Source: Orobanche coerulescens
Taxonomy: Eukaryota; Streptophyta; Magnoliopsida; Lamiales; Orobanchaceae
Direction: 5' to 3'
Length of the DNA stretch: 64,000 nucleotides
NCBI GenBank assembly: GCA_033398695.1
Contig: CM065801.1
Coordinates: 53,888,358-53,952,357, forward strand
Both the position numbers and the translations under genes were made by a program. The notes beneath the pieces were generated by a model. That model was not told the DNA's origin and did no database searches. It saw nothing but the letters and a program-made list of their open reading frames with translations. Below are positions 1-11,098 of this stretch, piece by piece (within the stretch, counting starts at the first letter, position 1; each line of letters opens with the position of its first letter).

Positions 1-160
1 GTGATGTCCGTAGCGCACGCTATTGGTCGATAAGCGCGCGCTAGAGGTTATTAGCGCACGCTACGTTTGGAGTAGCGCACGCTAACGGCCGTAATCGCTC
101 CGGATCAGAACTGTTTCGTTAGCGCACGCTAACCTGGAGGATTAGCGCGCGCTAACACTC
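1..160. repeat. Array of palindromic TTAGCGCRCGCTAA motifs
   Basis: Six copies of a near-palindrome (core AGCGCACGCT or AGCGCGCGCT, usually flanked by TT and AA) lie within 160 bases, just upstream of a TATA box. Spacing is irregular, about 22 to 30 bases. Similar arrays occur at 16370-16652, 23468-23750 and 27500-28760 in other LTRs. Confidence 0.85.
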
Positions 161-166
161 CCTAGC

Positions 167-174
167 TATATAAA
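167..174 (+). promoter_or_regulatory. LTR TATA box
   Basis: TATATAAA immediately follows the palindrome array. It is in the position expected for the U3/R promoter of this LTR. Confidence 0.6.
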
Positions 175-790
175 CCAGAGAGTTGACCCAGATGAACGTA
201 TTACGTTCATTTCTTCTCCTCCCCGCGGCTTAGAGCTCCTTTGGCGATTTTGGGCGATTCTTGGTGATTTCTTCTTCCAATCATCTCATCCAACATCCTC
301 CTCGAATTCTTGGTGTATTATAACAACATCAACACGAATCTTTCATCCTAATCCAAGGTAAAATCTCTTAGAACCCTACTTTTCGATAAATTGGGGTTTT
401 TGGGATTTTCGTCCGATTCGTTCCGTTTTGTTGGTGGATTCATGATGATTATGATTAATCTTGTTGGTATTCTTAGTTTCCCTACAGATTCATGGTATAT
501 TTCGTAGTTTTTGCGGAATCGAGAGGGATTGGTTGTGGTCCACCCTCGTTGTTGTTTATATACGGATATACATGGATCGTAGGCGGGTTTTCGGGTGTAT
601 TCCATTTCCGTATTCGTCTTAGAGTTGGTTGTAATTATGTTCTTCGAATCGTTAGGTTCGGTTCCGTTGATTCCAAGCGTTCGTCGGTGATTATCCTTTC
701 CGTTCGTTGCGTCGTTAACTATTCAAGGCAAGTATTCTTTTGGAAACCTTTATGCTTAACGTGAAATGGTAATGTATATTGTGTGTGCTT

Positions 791-1024
791 TGCTCACCCT
801 GGGAGGGTCCGACGGGGCCTCGGGGGAATCTATGACTTCACTCTGGATTCATGAGTTTGTTTCGCTAGCCAGCTCGGGAGGGTCTTTAGAGGCCTCGGGT
901 GGGATTCGTGGCTTCGTCCCGGTCCTAGGCGATGCCTGTGCGTGATTTGTTTTATGAAATGGCCAGCTCGGGAGGGCCGTTAGAGGCCTCGGGTGGGATT
1001 CTTGGTTTCATCCCGGTCCTAGGC
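791..1024 (+). repeat. G-rich repeat units in the LTR transcribed part
   Basis: Three imperfect copies of a unit built around GGGAGGGTC and GGCCTCGGG (starting near 801, 876 and 969). The second and third units also share a TCCCGGTCCTAGGC tail. Equivalent repeats occur in the LTRs at 17303-17510 and 24405-24610. Confidence 0.75.
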
Positions 1025-1584
1025 AAATTGTTTGACTGTTTGTTTTCGGAAAAGACATGTCCGGTTTTGGTTTTTGAAATGATATTGGTGCATGTACTAT
1101 GAAATGTGTAAGCGATTGGTTTGCCTTGATTACTTGTACTAGCGTAATTGCTAACCCCTATGGGGGACCCGTTTTGGGGAAATTCTTGTTATGGATTTCA
1201 GGTTATGATCATCCGGACGAGCGAGCGCTGGGACAGTATGAGGATGTTGGCCAGGGTCGTTGACATGTGCACTCGGGTCTACTTATTTCTTTTGTTCACT
1301 TCGATATGGTTGCTTCCTATATTTATAAACTGATAGACTGTACTCGCGAGTACTTAGGCCTTTCAATTCAAACCCCGTGTTGTATTATTTTGAACTGCTA
1401 CATTGTCGACTGTTGCTTATTTCGCCGGTTGCTCCGGGCGTATCTTTATATGTTATATTATTTAAATGTGTGTTCTCGCTAACCGAGATGGTTAGTCGAG
1501 GGGTGTTTTCTAGTTGTAGCCTGGTGGGTCCCATGTAGGGGTCCACGGCGCTGTAATTTACTCCGAATATCTCGGGGTGTTACA

Positions 1585-3213
1585 CATATGGTAATGACAC
1601 ATTATGCTTTGATATGAGTGAACTCTTCTCGAATATCCCGTATATACACTTGAGTGAAGAGTGATATCCACTGTGAGGGTATTGAATCTTTTGGCATTCG
1701 ATTCTCAATGAAGTTGTTAGAATTTGGTGCGGCATCCTATTTTTCTCTGATCTCACTTGGGTCATGATCACTTGTTCTCTCTTGATATTGGTTTTGTCAT
1801 GATTTTTTCAGCATATGAGTATTATAACTCGGGTATAAGATTTGCCCGAGGACGTGCAAAAGATAAGTGTGGGGGAATTTATTTAGTATATTTTGAGTAA
1901 TATTTTTATTAGTATTTTATGTATATAATTGTGTGTTTTGTGTGATAATTTATTCGTTTTACCATATATTTATATTATTTCATTTTGTTAGAATTTTCTA
2001 TAATTTTATGTCATTTTTGGATAATTAATTGGAATTAAATTATATCTGCAGGTTAACCAACCGGTACAAGACAGATCAATTGGTTCAAGGGTGATATTTT
2101 TACAAAATTCAAATATAGTCACGGCTGGTCTCACTTTATTCGCCTCGTCGAGACGATCGTTTAAAAAAAAATTCATCCGAATCCGAGTTCGTATGAAGAA
2201 GTTATGACCGTTCGAAGGACAATTAAATAGACGGACCATATTGTGCCACGTGTCAACACCTGATTGGACCGAAATTTCAACTCTGTGCTGATATCATCCA
2301 TGACATCAGCACCTCATGGGCAGCTGTGAATTATTAGGTGGTGGGATTTTAAAATTGTAAAAATTATTATTTTATTGATTTTGAAGTAGTATAAATAGGG
2401 GATGAATGTGTAGTGTTTGAAGAGGAGAAAAAAGGAGAAAAAATAGAGATATATTATTGTAAGGGGGAGAAAAAAAAATATTGTGTAATAAAATTATATT
2501 TGTGTAATAATATTATGGAATATTTATTTATTTGTGTTGTTATTATGAGTGAGTAATTTTCTTTTACTGGGGTTATGATGAAACCATGTCTATATTATTA
2601 TTAATATTTATATAATAATTCCAAATAAATATTTTTAACGATTATGATTTTCGCTTCAATAGGGGAATATTATTTCATCAATTATATCACGTATTTTTTA
2701 TAGTTATAAATTCCCCATTGCTTTGTGATTATTGATATTAGTTAATTTCTTTGATTATTTGTTTTCCATTAAATTAGATACATATAATGCTTAGAAATTA
2801 CATTTTTTAAGCGAAGGAAAATCTATATTTGAATTATAATTTTGTACTTATTGTCAAATCTATAGGGAAATAGTGAGATTGATTTCAGAATCTATTCCCT
2901 GAATTTCTTAGAATTAAAATATAAAATAAATAATAAATAGACATTGGTGGATCTTCTAAACCCTAGTAAATTATTTAAAATCAATTTATCTAAAATCTAC
3001 TTAAAAATTACTGTTATTTAATGCAATTATTTTAACCAATCAAAAATCAAATTATTTGGGACTAGGTTAGAATTTAATATAATTTAGTTCAAAACGATAG
3101 GAATAATTTGACTTCACTAGTATAGTCCTCCCTGTGGAATCGACCTTGCACCGCATATCTACATCGAACAAATCGTGCGCTTGCGAGTATTAGACTAAAG
3201 AATCAACAAACAA
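1585..3213 (+). mobile_element. 3' end of an Athila-like gypsy element (tract and LTR)
   Basis: No coding sequence is recognisable. At 1866-1876 there is a purine tract (AGTGTGGGGGAA) of the type found just before 3' LTRs of Athila/Tat elements. About 1.3 kb later the segment ends with a CTCCCTGTGGAATCGACC block typical of the LTR 3' end in that group. The left junction is with the Tekay-like LTR at 1584. The right junction, near 3213, cuts the open frame of the next gypsy element, so this element inserted into it or a deletion joined them. The exact LTR start is not clear because no TG dinucleotide follows the tract directly. Confidence 0.55.
2390..2397 (+). promoter_or_regulatory. LTR TATA box
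   Basis: TATAAATA followed by GGGG lies in an AT-rich stretch, about 500 bases into the presumed LTR. It is the likely retroelement promoter. Confidence 0.5.
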
Positions 3214-4965
3214 CACTGGTGCCATTCTGTATGGTGACTTTGATATTGGTGCCGTTCCCGGCTGTAAGTTAATCACAAACTCTATTTCACGATCTGGTGG
3301 CAGTCCCGGTAGATCATCAGGAAACACTTCAGGGTATTGTTTCACCACTGGTACTTCATTGACGTTCGAGAAATCTTGCTTTTCAATGCTCGTTACACTA
3401 ACTGCATAGCCTTCACAACCACTGTTTAATAGACGTTGTGCCTTCATTGCTGAGATTACTGGAAATCTAAAATTCTTACTAACCCCGACAAAATAAAAAG
3501 GTTTTTCCCCAGGTGGTTGTAGTGTCAAAATTTTTCTCCGACAGTCAACAGTAGCATGATATTTTGATAACCAATCCATACCCAAGATTATGTCATAGTC
3601 ATTCATGTCCAACACAATTAAATCAGCATAGAGTTCCCTATTTTCAATAGGAATACTACACGCTCGTATGATCTTATTTGTTTGTTTTGGATCTCCAGAG
3701 GGGGTAACCACATTATAACATACCTCAATTGTTTTTGGTACTCTACCCAGCCTTCTCACATACTCGGTAGATGCAAATGAATGTGTAGCACCAGGATCAA
3801 ATAATATCGATGCTGAAATACCAGAGATAAGAAGGTTACCTATGATAATAGACGGATTAGTTTCAGCATCTTCTCTGGTTATAGTGTAAACTCTAGCTGG
3901 TACCCTTTCCTGCGCTTTGGCTTTTGTCTTGTTTGGGCAAATGTTCGTCATATGTCCAGGTTGTCCACATGAAAAGCGTACTTTAGAATCCAATAAGCAA
4001 ACTCCACTATGTTGTTTTCCACAGTTAGGGCATGCCGGTAATGGTACAAAGGGTCTACCCTCTTCAGACTTCATGCGCTTACTTGGTCCTCCTTGTTCCT
4101 GCCCCTTTTTAGATGGAAAATCAGCCTCTGGATTCTGCGATTGAGGTGGCCTCTTCTTTTCATTCTTAAACCAGCGTTGGCCTTGTCGTTGGGCAAATTG
4201 CCGCCGAACCTCTTGTGCTTTTCGAATCCTCAGTTCTGCCTGTTCTGCGACCAATGCTCTCTTAGCAATTATTGAATAAGTCGTTCCTTGAATTCCTGCC
4301 ATGCTGACATCTCTGTATAGCTCTGGTCTCAAGCCTTCAAGGAACCTCTCCACTTTCAGTGCTTCCGTGCTAACCATATGCTCAGCAAACCTAGACAGCA
4401 TTTCGAACTTACAGATGTAGTCTGAAACCGTCATGCTTCCCTGTTTCAACTGTATAAATTCGTTCATCTTCATTGCACGAACAGGAGCTGTAAAGTACTT
4501 ATTTCTGAAGAGTTCCTTGAACTTAGCCCAAGTCATTGTTGCCACATTCTCAATAGCGCTTATCGTATCCCACCAATGACCTGCACGGCCCCGTAACATG
4601 AAGGATGCACAAAGTACCTTGTTCTCTTCAGAAACCTTACTATACTGGAACATGTTTTCTATAGTCCTTAGCCAATCTTCTGCTTCTATAGAATCCACTG
4701 CGCTCTCAAATGTTGGGGGATTCAACTTCCTGAACCTTCCTCCATCTAATTCAACTTGTTCTACTCGAGGTGGCGGTCGATTCCTGTCATCTTCCTGCTG
4801 TCCTCGCATGTCTCTTTGTTGGATGAGTTGTTGGATTTGTTGAGATTGCCTTTCTACTAGTTCAGTCAATCGACCAATGATCAGATCACGATCAGAACTT
4901 GTGGACGTCATTTCTGGATCTTGTGTTCTACCCCCATCACTGCCTTCAGTTCTTGTTCTCGGCAT
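3190..4965 (-). CDS. Gypsy gag-protease polyprotein, C-terminally truncated
   Basis: A single open frame of 591 codons from ATG at 4965. In order it shows a Gln-rich coiled segment (about residues 25-60), a retrotransposon capsid domain (WLRTIENMFQY ... GHWWDT ... FLEGLRPELY, about 95-225), a basic Gln-rich stretch, a zinc knuckle and an aspartic protease (FDPGATHSF). The start of the reverse transcriptase follows ([16 protein letters not shown] ... PYRMAP). There the frame runs into foreign LTR sequence near 3213, and the last eight residues are not its own. Two key positions are altered. The protease motif reads Asp-Pro-Gly instead of Asp-Ser/Thr-Gly, and the knuckle lacks its first cysteine (RFSCGQPGHMTNIC). 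The frame is intact but the product would be inactive. Layout matches Tekay/Del-type elements. Confidence 0.9.
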   Translation of the reverse strand: MPRTRTEGSDGGRTQDPEMTSTSSDRDLIIGRLTELVERQSQQIQQLIQQRDMRGQQEDDRNRPPPRVEQVELDGGRFRKLNPPTFESAVDSIEAEDWLRTIENMFQYSKVSEENKVLCASFMLRGRAGHWWDTISAIENVATMTWAKFKELFRNKYFTAPVRAMKMNEFIQLKQGSMTVSDYICKFEMLSRFAEHMVSTEALKVERFLEGLRPELYRDVSMAGIQGTTYSIIAKRALVAEQAELRIRKAQEVRRQFAQRQGQRWFKNEKKRPPQSQNPEADFPSKKGQEQGGPSKRMKSEEGRPFVPLPACPNCGKQHSGVCLLDSKVRFSCGQPGHMTNICPNKTKAKAQERVPARVYTITREDAETNPSIIIGNLLISGISASILFDPGATHSFASTEYVRRLGRVPKTIEVCYNVVTPSGDPKQTNKIIRACSIPIENRELYADLIVLDMNDYDIILGMDWLSKYHATVDCRRKILTLQPPGEKPFYFVGVSKNFRFPVISAMKAQRLLNSGCEGYAVSVTSIEKQDFSNVNEVPVVKQYPEVFPDDLPGLPPDREIEFVINLQPGTAPISKSPYRMAPVLFVDSLV

Positions 4966-5113
4966 TATTTTATATTTATGACTGAGCCCTATATCATATG
5001 GTCAATATAATTCATGAAATATGAGTGCACACAAATAAAATAACACTTACTGGATTTGTTGTGCTCCACATGCTCTGAGCTCGTGTACATGGACAGTCTA
5101 CAGGGCACAAACC

Positions 5114-5127
5114 GGGCTCCGATACCA
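5114..5127 (-). other. Primer binding site of element A
   Basis: On the minus strand TGGTATCGGAGCCC directly follows the LTR end. It matches the complement of the initiator-Met tRNA 3' end with one mismatch (TGGTATCAGAGC). Confidence 0.85.
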
Positions 5128-5129
5128 CC

Positions 5130-7957
5130 TGAAACACACCCGCACTAACTGCCTAACTTACACTATCTTATATCATATTAGTACTTATAAATTACGGTGA
5201 AATTTCGATAGAGTTTCCCCTAAACTAGTACCTATCCCAAACCTATGACATAAAAACCAACACAAGTATCATACAGAGACATCTAGTCTCAATCCGAATC
5301 AAACTCATGACCTCAATATCCCCGTAGCTATAACTACAAGAGATTAGTAAACCACAAAACTTCGAGCTTCCCAAATCACTTATTTATTTTACATTACAAT
5401 ATTTAAACAACCTCACAGGTTAAACAAACATACTAAGTGAACTTAAAGTACCCATCACACCATCAACGACACTCGAACCTATGAGTACATTACTGCAATA
5501 CATATTTATAAAGTAAGGTTCATAAACAAGAGCGAAAATATGTTAAGCCCATGGTTAAGCCCGACAGGTCGTCATCCATGTACGTCGACCCTCAGCAACA
5601 GTGGAACTCCAACTCATCCAAATGAGGAACATACTCAAGCATCAGAATTACCTACAATGCATAAACTACGTGAGCTAAAGCCCAATAAGTAGAAATCATG
5701 CATGTTATGTATCATGTCTGATGCAACATATGACATATGATTATCAATTAGAATCTCTCAAAATCATTTTCTTATCCTTGGGCCCGTTGAACCACGTACT
5801 AAGCACCGGAAGGAACTCAATATCATATCATATCATGAGGCATGCATCTACCATGCCAGACATATAAGGCATGCATCTACCACACCAAATATATCGTGAG
5901 AACATGCATCTATCATGTCTCACACGTGATATAAGCACGCCTCTACCATGCTAAACATGTCGTAAAAGCATGCATCTACCATGCCTCGGTGCTCTAGCAG
6001 CGGCCAACAAAACATTTTTCTTTTCTTTCTTTCCATGATCGTACCATGCATGCAGACACTAGTGAGTATCCTGTTATGCATGCATGTGGAGATGCTAATG
6101 GATGTTATGATCATGTAAGGTGAAACCAAACACTTTAAGCATAATACAGATCAATCATCCAATACAATACACTCTCAATATATCATCAAGTTTACAAACA
6201 ATACTATGTTTATGCATTGTAGTTGCAGATGGATTTCTACTTACCTTGATCGGGTAATACCCTTACGTTTATACCAATAGGGGGTGGTTGAGATGATATA
6301 TCTTCAGAACCTGTTTCAAGAAATGTATTTCAAGGATTCACATACCATACGCAAGGTTTAACTCTCTTCATATCGAAAGGGTTTACCACTTCGCATAACC
6401 GGTGTTCTACATACTTTATGTCGGTTTATCGATGTATACCAGCCATTAACCAATCAATTTTGGACTTATAATTTATTAATAAATCTATTAGTCTCTGTTT
6501 ATAAAGTTCATTAAACTCTCACATCTTAAAATTTCAAGGTTTTATAACAAACACTTGATTAAGAGAGTTTATCAAAGTCTTGTCAGAATCAGATTTTGTT
6601 TTGCTTATAACCACTATAATATAAGTTGAATTTGCACCAATTTTTGACATAATGTCCCTAAGATACTTAAGAATAAGTATACTGAAACTCCTGACCCTGA
6701 AACATACGGATCAAGTAACATATACTATTAATTCCAAAAGGTGGCAGAATTGATTCCTTTATTGCCTTAGTGAGTTTTAAGCCTTATAAATCTATATTAA
6801 ACACAAGGGTTTGCCATGGCTGAATTCTTAACATCATTATAACATGTATAAGAACATATACAAGCTCTCATACCTTCGAAATAGCTAAGAAACATAGCTA
6901 GAATAAGGAAGAAACAAAGGAAACTCACCTTGATTGTCAAAGGAATTGAGGTGTTGATGTTTTTGATGATTTCTTCATGAATTGTTTGTGATTTTTCGAA
7001 GTGGGGAGCTTCTTATTCATGTACAGACTGTAAATGAGGGTTGACGGTCGGATTTATCCATCAAACAAGTGTCTTAAGTCGGTTATGAAGGTGAAATGTC
7101 CAAAATACCCTCGAATGACTACTAGAGACTAGGTTTGAAATAATTGATCGATTCAAGTAGTTATGATCCAGTTCTTGGAGTGTTTGAACCGGTTTATAGT
7201 AGATATTGACCTCATTTAGGGTATGGATGATCTTTAAAATGGTTTAGTAGAAGTTTAGGGTGTATTTTTATTTCTTAAACTCGATTATCCATGCGAACAA
7301 TGTTGAAAATGCTAGTGAAGGACTTTATTGTCAAACATTCTAAAACTTCACAAATGAGACACTGTAGGTGAGAATGGAATGAATCATTTATAAAAATATA
7401 ATTAATATGATAAACTAAAAGATAAGTTCAATTCCTACCACAGTTGGAACGAATGAGGTATAGACAGATCACAGTATTTTACAGACGTTATCATATACAA
7501 TCATAAATTGTATTCTATTAGGTATTGACAAGAGTCAAAGTCACTTGACACGTGTTAGTTTATTGAATGATGGTTATCCACTTGAATCGTCAATTTAAAG
7601 TGACCCACTACACGCGCCGACTAATATCTCGAGATAAGTTAGTTAACCTCCGATAGACACGTTAGTGACACCTTTATGACTTCTAGGCTTACCACGTGTA
7701 CTCAGAGTTTTATAGGATCTTTACATATATTTTATTTTCGTATTAGAAATAATATGAATAACATAACTTAGTCCCGTAACATATACCACGATTGTGTTTT
7801 AGACATGAGTTCAAATGTTTAACACATTTCTATGTAGTGAAATTAACTATAAGATCAAATGAACCATGAAACATCAAGTAATCCAAGTAACACATAATTA
7901 ACAAGTTATGCATGAATCATATTGACCAAGTGAGTAATGTTAGGCTCGGGTATCACA
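5130..7957 (-). repeat. 5' LTR of gypsy element A
   Basis: A 2828-base non-coding stretch bounded by TGTGATACCCG at the 7957 end and TGTTTCA at 5130, next to the primer site. Apart from a minisatellite near 5840-5990 I see no gene in it. Confidence 0.75.
5836..5992. repeat. Minisatellite, about five units of 32-38 bases
   Basis: Repeated units of the form GCATGCATCTACCATGCC followed by an ACAT-rich spacer, slightly diverged from each other, within the LTR of element A. Confidence 0.75.
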
Positions 7958-8943
7958 CTATTTTCGAGAATCCTTCTATAAATCTTCGGTAATAGCCATC
8001 CAAGTTCAGAAAAATAAGAATTTTATTCACATTCTTGGGTACCTCCCAACTACTAACTGCCTCAACCTTGTCGTGATCTATCTCAATTTCCTTAGAAGTC
8101 ACCATGTGACCAAGAAATCTCGGTCTAACGAAAATTCACATTTCTTAAACTTTACATAAAACCTCTATTTCCAAAGTGTCTCCAACGTGATACTTAGGTG
8201 TTCCTGGTGTTGTTTCTTGTCCTTGAAATACACCAAAATATCATATATATGAAGAAGTCTAAGTATGGGTGGAACACTTCATCAAATCCATGAAAACAGC
8301 TGGTGCATTACTTAGATCGAACGGCATCACCATATATTCGTAGTACCCATAACATGTTCTAAATGCTGTTTTATTTTTGAAATATCACTCTCCTTAATCT
8401 TAAATTGATGGTAGCCAGATCTTTAACAAACCTTTGAAAAAGTACTGGAACCTCTCGAACGATCAAAGAAAGCCTCTATCATTGGGAGCAGATACTTAAT
8501 CTGGATAGTGAGACGATTCAGCTCCCTATAATTGATACACATCCTTAGTGATTCATCCTTCTTCTTAAATAAAATGGGAGCATCCCATGGTGAGACACTA
8601 GGGCGAATAAACCTTAGATCCAACAACTCCTGGATTTGAACTTTCAACTCTTGAAGTTCCTTCAACGCCATTCTTATGGTGCCTTAGATGTTGGGGACTT
8701 ATAGCAATGATAAAATAACGCATGTGCACATATAACTATGAACTCAAAAGAACCTATTTTACAAAATTGACTGGAAATACGTCATTAGTACATGAATCAT
8801 GGTTGATCCGTTAAACTGTATTTATCACATTATGATTAATAATAGCCTAAATGTGTCTTGAATTCGACGTGGAGCGGCAGAGTTAGATGATCATAATCGA
8901 TATAAGGATTTACAGAACCGTAGACCCGCTCTGATCCCACTTA
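7958..8943 (-). pseudogene. Gypsy element B internal remnant: leader and broken reverse transcriptase
   Basis: On the minus strand the primer site is followed by only about 250 bases of leader. The sequence then enters reverse transcriptase directly at 8671 ([27 protein letters not shown]), so gag and protease are deleted. The readable frame lasts to 8423. Below that the frame is broken, but [13 protein letters not shown] and GYYRRFIEGFSKI-like remnants can be followed to 7958, where element A interrupts it. The catalytic FVDD region is lost. The leader and primer site match those of element D at 36454, so B and D belong to one family. Confidence 0.8.
8928..8939 (-). other. Primer binding site of element B
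   Basis: Minus-strand TGGGATCAGAGC, one mismatch from the initiator-Met complement. It is separated from the LTR end by TAAG, exactly as in element D. Confidence 0.8.
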
Positions 8944-9775
8944 TGTAACACTCTATTCCATGAAAAATAATTCTTCAAATTTTTAAGGAAAATAAATGAA
9001 TATTTGCAGCGGAAATAAATTTTGAAAACCAAATATAATAACTGCAAATAATATTCTCAAATCATCGTTAAACAAAAATATACTTTAATGTGAAATTAAA
9101 ACCAATCGAACACTTGTTCATAGAACATAGATTTAGATAAATAACAGTAAATAAATAAATAAATAAAGGCTAAATTGCATAAAAATTGCTCACCTTTTTT
9201 GCAATTTTGGTTTATTTCTTCACCTTTTAATTTTAGGCTAAAATTGCCAACCTTTCAATTTTTCTCAATTTTCACCCGATTTATCATTTCCGCCAAATCG
9301 AAGCTGAGCTGGACATCGGCATTGCTTACATGGCAAATCGGTCTGAGTCAATAAACGACGTAGGTTAAAGGAAGGGAAACGTCTATTTGGCCACTTTGCA
9401 TAAAAATTGTTCACCTTTTTTGAAATTCTGGTTTATTTCCCCACCTTTTTTTTTATTTTAGGCTAAATTGCCAACCTTTTAATTTTTCTCAATTTTCACC
9501 CACTTTTAGATTTCGCCAAAATCGAAGCTGAGTTGGACATCGGTGTTGCTTACGTGGCAAATCAGTCCGACTCAGTAAACGACGTCGTTTAAAGGAAGGA
9601 AAACGTCGTCCTTTTAACTCTAATTAAAAGGTAAGATTTTTTTTAGCACAAGTCGTAACTCCCCCTCTTTTCCCCTACCCTAAAATTCTAATCTTTTCCC
9701 CAATCTCTTTTTTCCCCCAGAAATCACCTATTAATCAATTATATTTGGGTAATTATTTTCCGATTATATTTGGAC

Positions 9776-9955
9776 AATTCAAACAATTTATAATATCAAT
9801 TCAAACAATTTATAATATCAGATGCAAACAAAAGAGCTAGAGATGTGCACAATATAATCAAAAAACACAACTATAATTTCATTGATCAGATGCAGACAAA
9901 AGAGCATGTGCATAATGTTATCAAAAAACACAACCATGATTTCATTGATTATATA
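9776..9955. repeat. Short tandem repeats inside the Mutator-like element
   Basis: A 20-base unit (CAATTCAAACAATTTATAAT) occurs twice at 9776-9818. It is followed by two copies of a roughly 67-base unit starting ATCAGATGCARACAAAAGAG (9819 and 9886). From 9956 to 10379 I see no other feature. Confidence 0.7.
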
Positions 9956-10379
9956 TAGTGGAGCATACATAACAGATGGAAGTGTACTTAACTCACAACA
10001 AACAACCTGATCATCCGAGTGTACTTTAGTCACAAAATAAACAAGTTTGAACATGTCATCAACTTGTATTCAAAAAAAGGCCTAAAATCCAGTTTAACAA
10101 AAAAAAACAACCTCGAGGCTAACTAAAAGTAGGCCACATGTCAATTTACTATCTCTAATTTGCTGTTGGATTCCTACTTTCTTGAGTCGAAGGCCCTTCT
10201 TTTGCTCTAGTAACATTGCTATTTGTAGCATTTGAGGAGGATGTTTTGTTTTGGTATACCAATCCTGCTGTCCCTGGCATCTACAAGAGAAAAAAAATGG
10301 TGCATTAGAACCTCAGTTAATAGCAATTAAATATCTAAACATGAGCATAATTTCAGTTACTTACATGTAAGTAGACTTT

Positions 10380-10641
10380 TCACTTACTAGCACTTCTTTT
10401 CTCTTTTCCGTTAGAGGTTGCTTGTGTCTGCTCTTTTCCTTGTTTTGGCATAGGTTGCTTGAGTCTGCTCTTGTTCACCATAGTATCAGCCTCACCATTA
10501 ACACTAGCCCCTTCAAATATTTTCCCACCCTCAACATATAGGTGTAAAACCCTCATTTCTGGCCTTAATAATGACAACATTATCATAACCTCTTTGTCAC
10601 TTTCCAGTAATTTGTATGACTCAGATTCAAGAACTTTAAAC
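10380..10641 (-). pseudogene. Fragment resembling the N-terminal PB1-like region of a MULE transposase
   Basis: About 85 codons open on the minus strand. They read ESDKEVMIMLSLLRPEMRVL then HLYVEGG, then a basic Gln/Lys-rich tail. The pattern of a short predicted strand ending in LHLYVE resembles the N-terminal PB1-like region recalled from plant MuDR-type proteins. The upstream part is cut at 10641/10642 by an LTR fragment, and no zinc finger or DDE core follows. The apparent ATG lies within the junction and is not a genuine start. The assignment is by resemblance only. Confidence 0.45.
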
Positions 10642-11098
10642 TGTAACACCCCAAAAGGCGGCTATTACAGTGCCGTGGACTCCATACTGGGACCCACCAG
10701 GCGATACCAAAATCAGATTAAAAACGCAATACTTGTGATACCGTACCATAATAAATAGTCTTTACTCTGATTAGGAGTTTACAATAACATGGCCAACGGC
10801 CTTATTATACACAGGATCTAGAAACGCAAGTATAAACTATATTGAGATGGAATATACCTCAAATAATAATACACTCGGTCAAAAATTTAAATAAAGCGGA
10901 AAGATAAAATTACACAGTTTGAACATGACCGGGCAACAGAAAGACTTGGGCCCCCCAAACTAGTATCCTTCGAACCCTTTGCCGTCACCATGATCTTCCC
11001 GTGCCTTGCCTTTTCCTCGACCTAAAATACAACACAAGTATTTCGCCCAACACATGGTCACATATACATGATAAATGGTTTCTCAAGACATTATACAA
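10642..11098 (-). repeat. Terminal fragment of a Tekay-like LTR inside the Mutator-like element
   Basis: It begins TGTAACACCCC, and the first 100 bases match, in reverse orientation, the last bases of the LTR ending at 1584 (ATTACAG.GCCGTGGAC, GGGACCCACCAGGC). It ends where the right inverted repeat of the host transposon starts. Only one LTR end is present. It is probably a truncated insertion. Confidence 0.65.

Larger units (their letters stand above)
1..1584 (+). mobile_element. 3' part of a Tekay-like gypsy LTR
   Basis: Non-coding. It ends in GGTGTTACA at 1584, the same kind of LTR end as the complete LTRs at 18071 and 25174. It shares their organisation: an array of palindromic TAGCGCACGCTA motifs, then a TATA box, then G-rich repeats in the transcribed part, then a CTAACCCC..GGGG segment. 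The left end is cut by the window, so I cannot tell whether it is a solo LTR or the 3' LTR of an element lying to the left. No primer site follows it, which argues against a 5' LTR. The sequence is clearly divergent from the 15859-25174 element, so it is a different subfamily. Confidence 0.8.
3214..7957 (-). mobile_element. Gypsy element A, 5' portion (LTR, primer site, gag-protease)
   Basis: Read on the minus strand: LTR (7957 to 5130), primer site, leader, then gag-protease until truncation at 3214. The LTR begins TGTGATACCCG and ends TGTTTCA. The outer boundary at 7957/7958 lies in the reverse transcriptase region of another gypsy element (B), so A inserted into B. Polymerase genes and the second LTR are missing. 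Confidence 0.85.
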
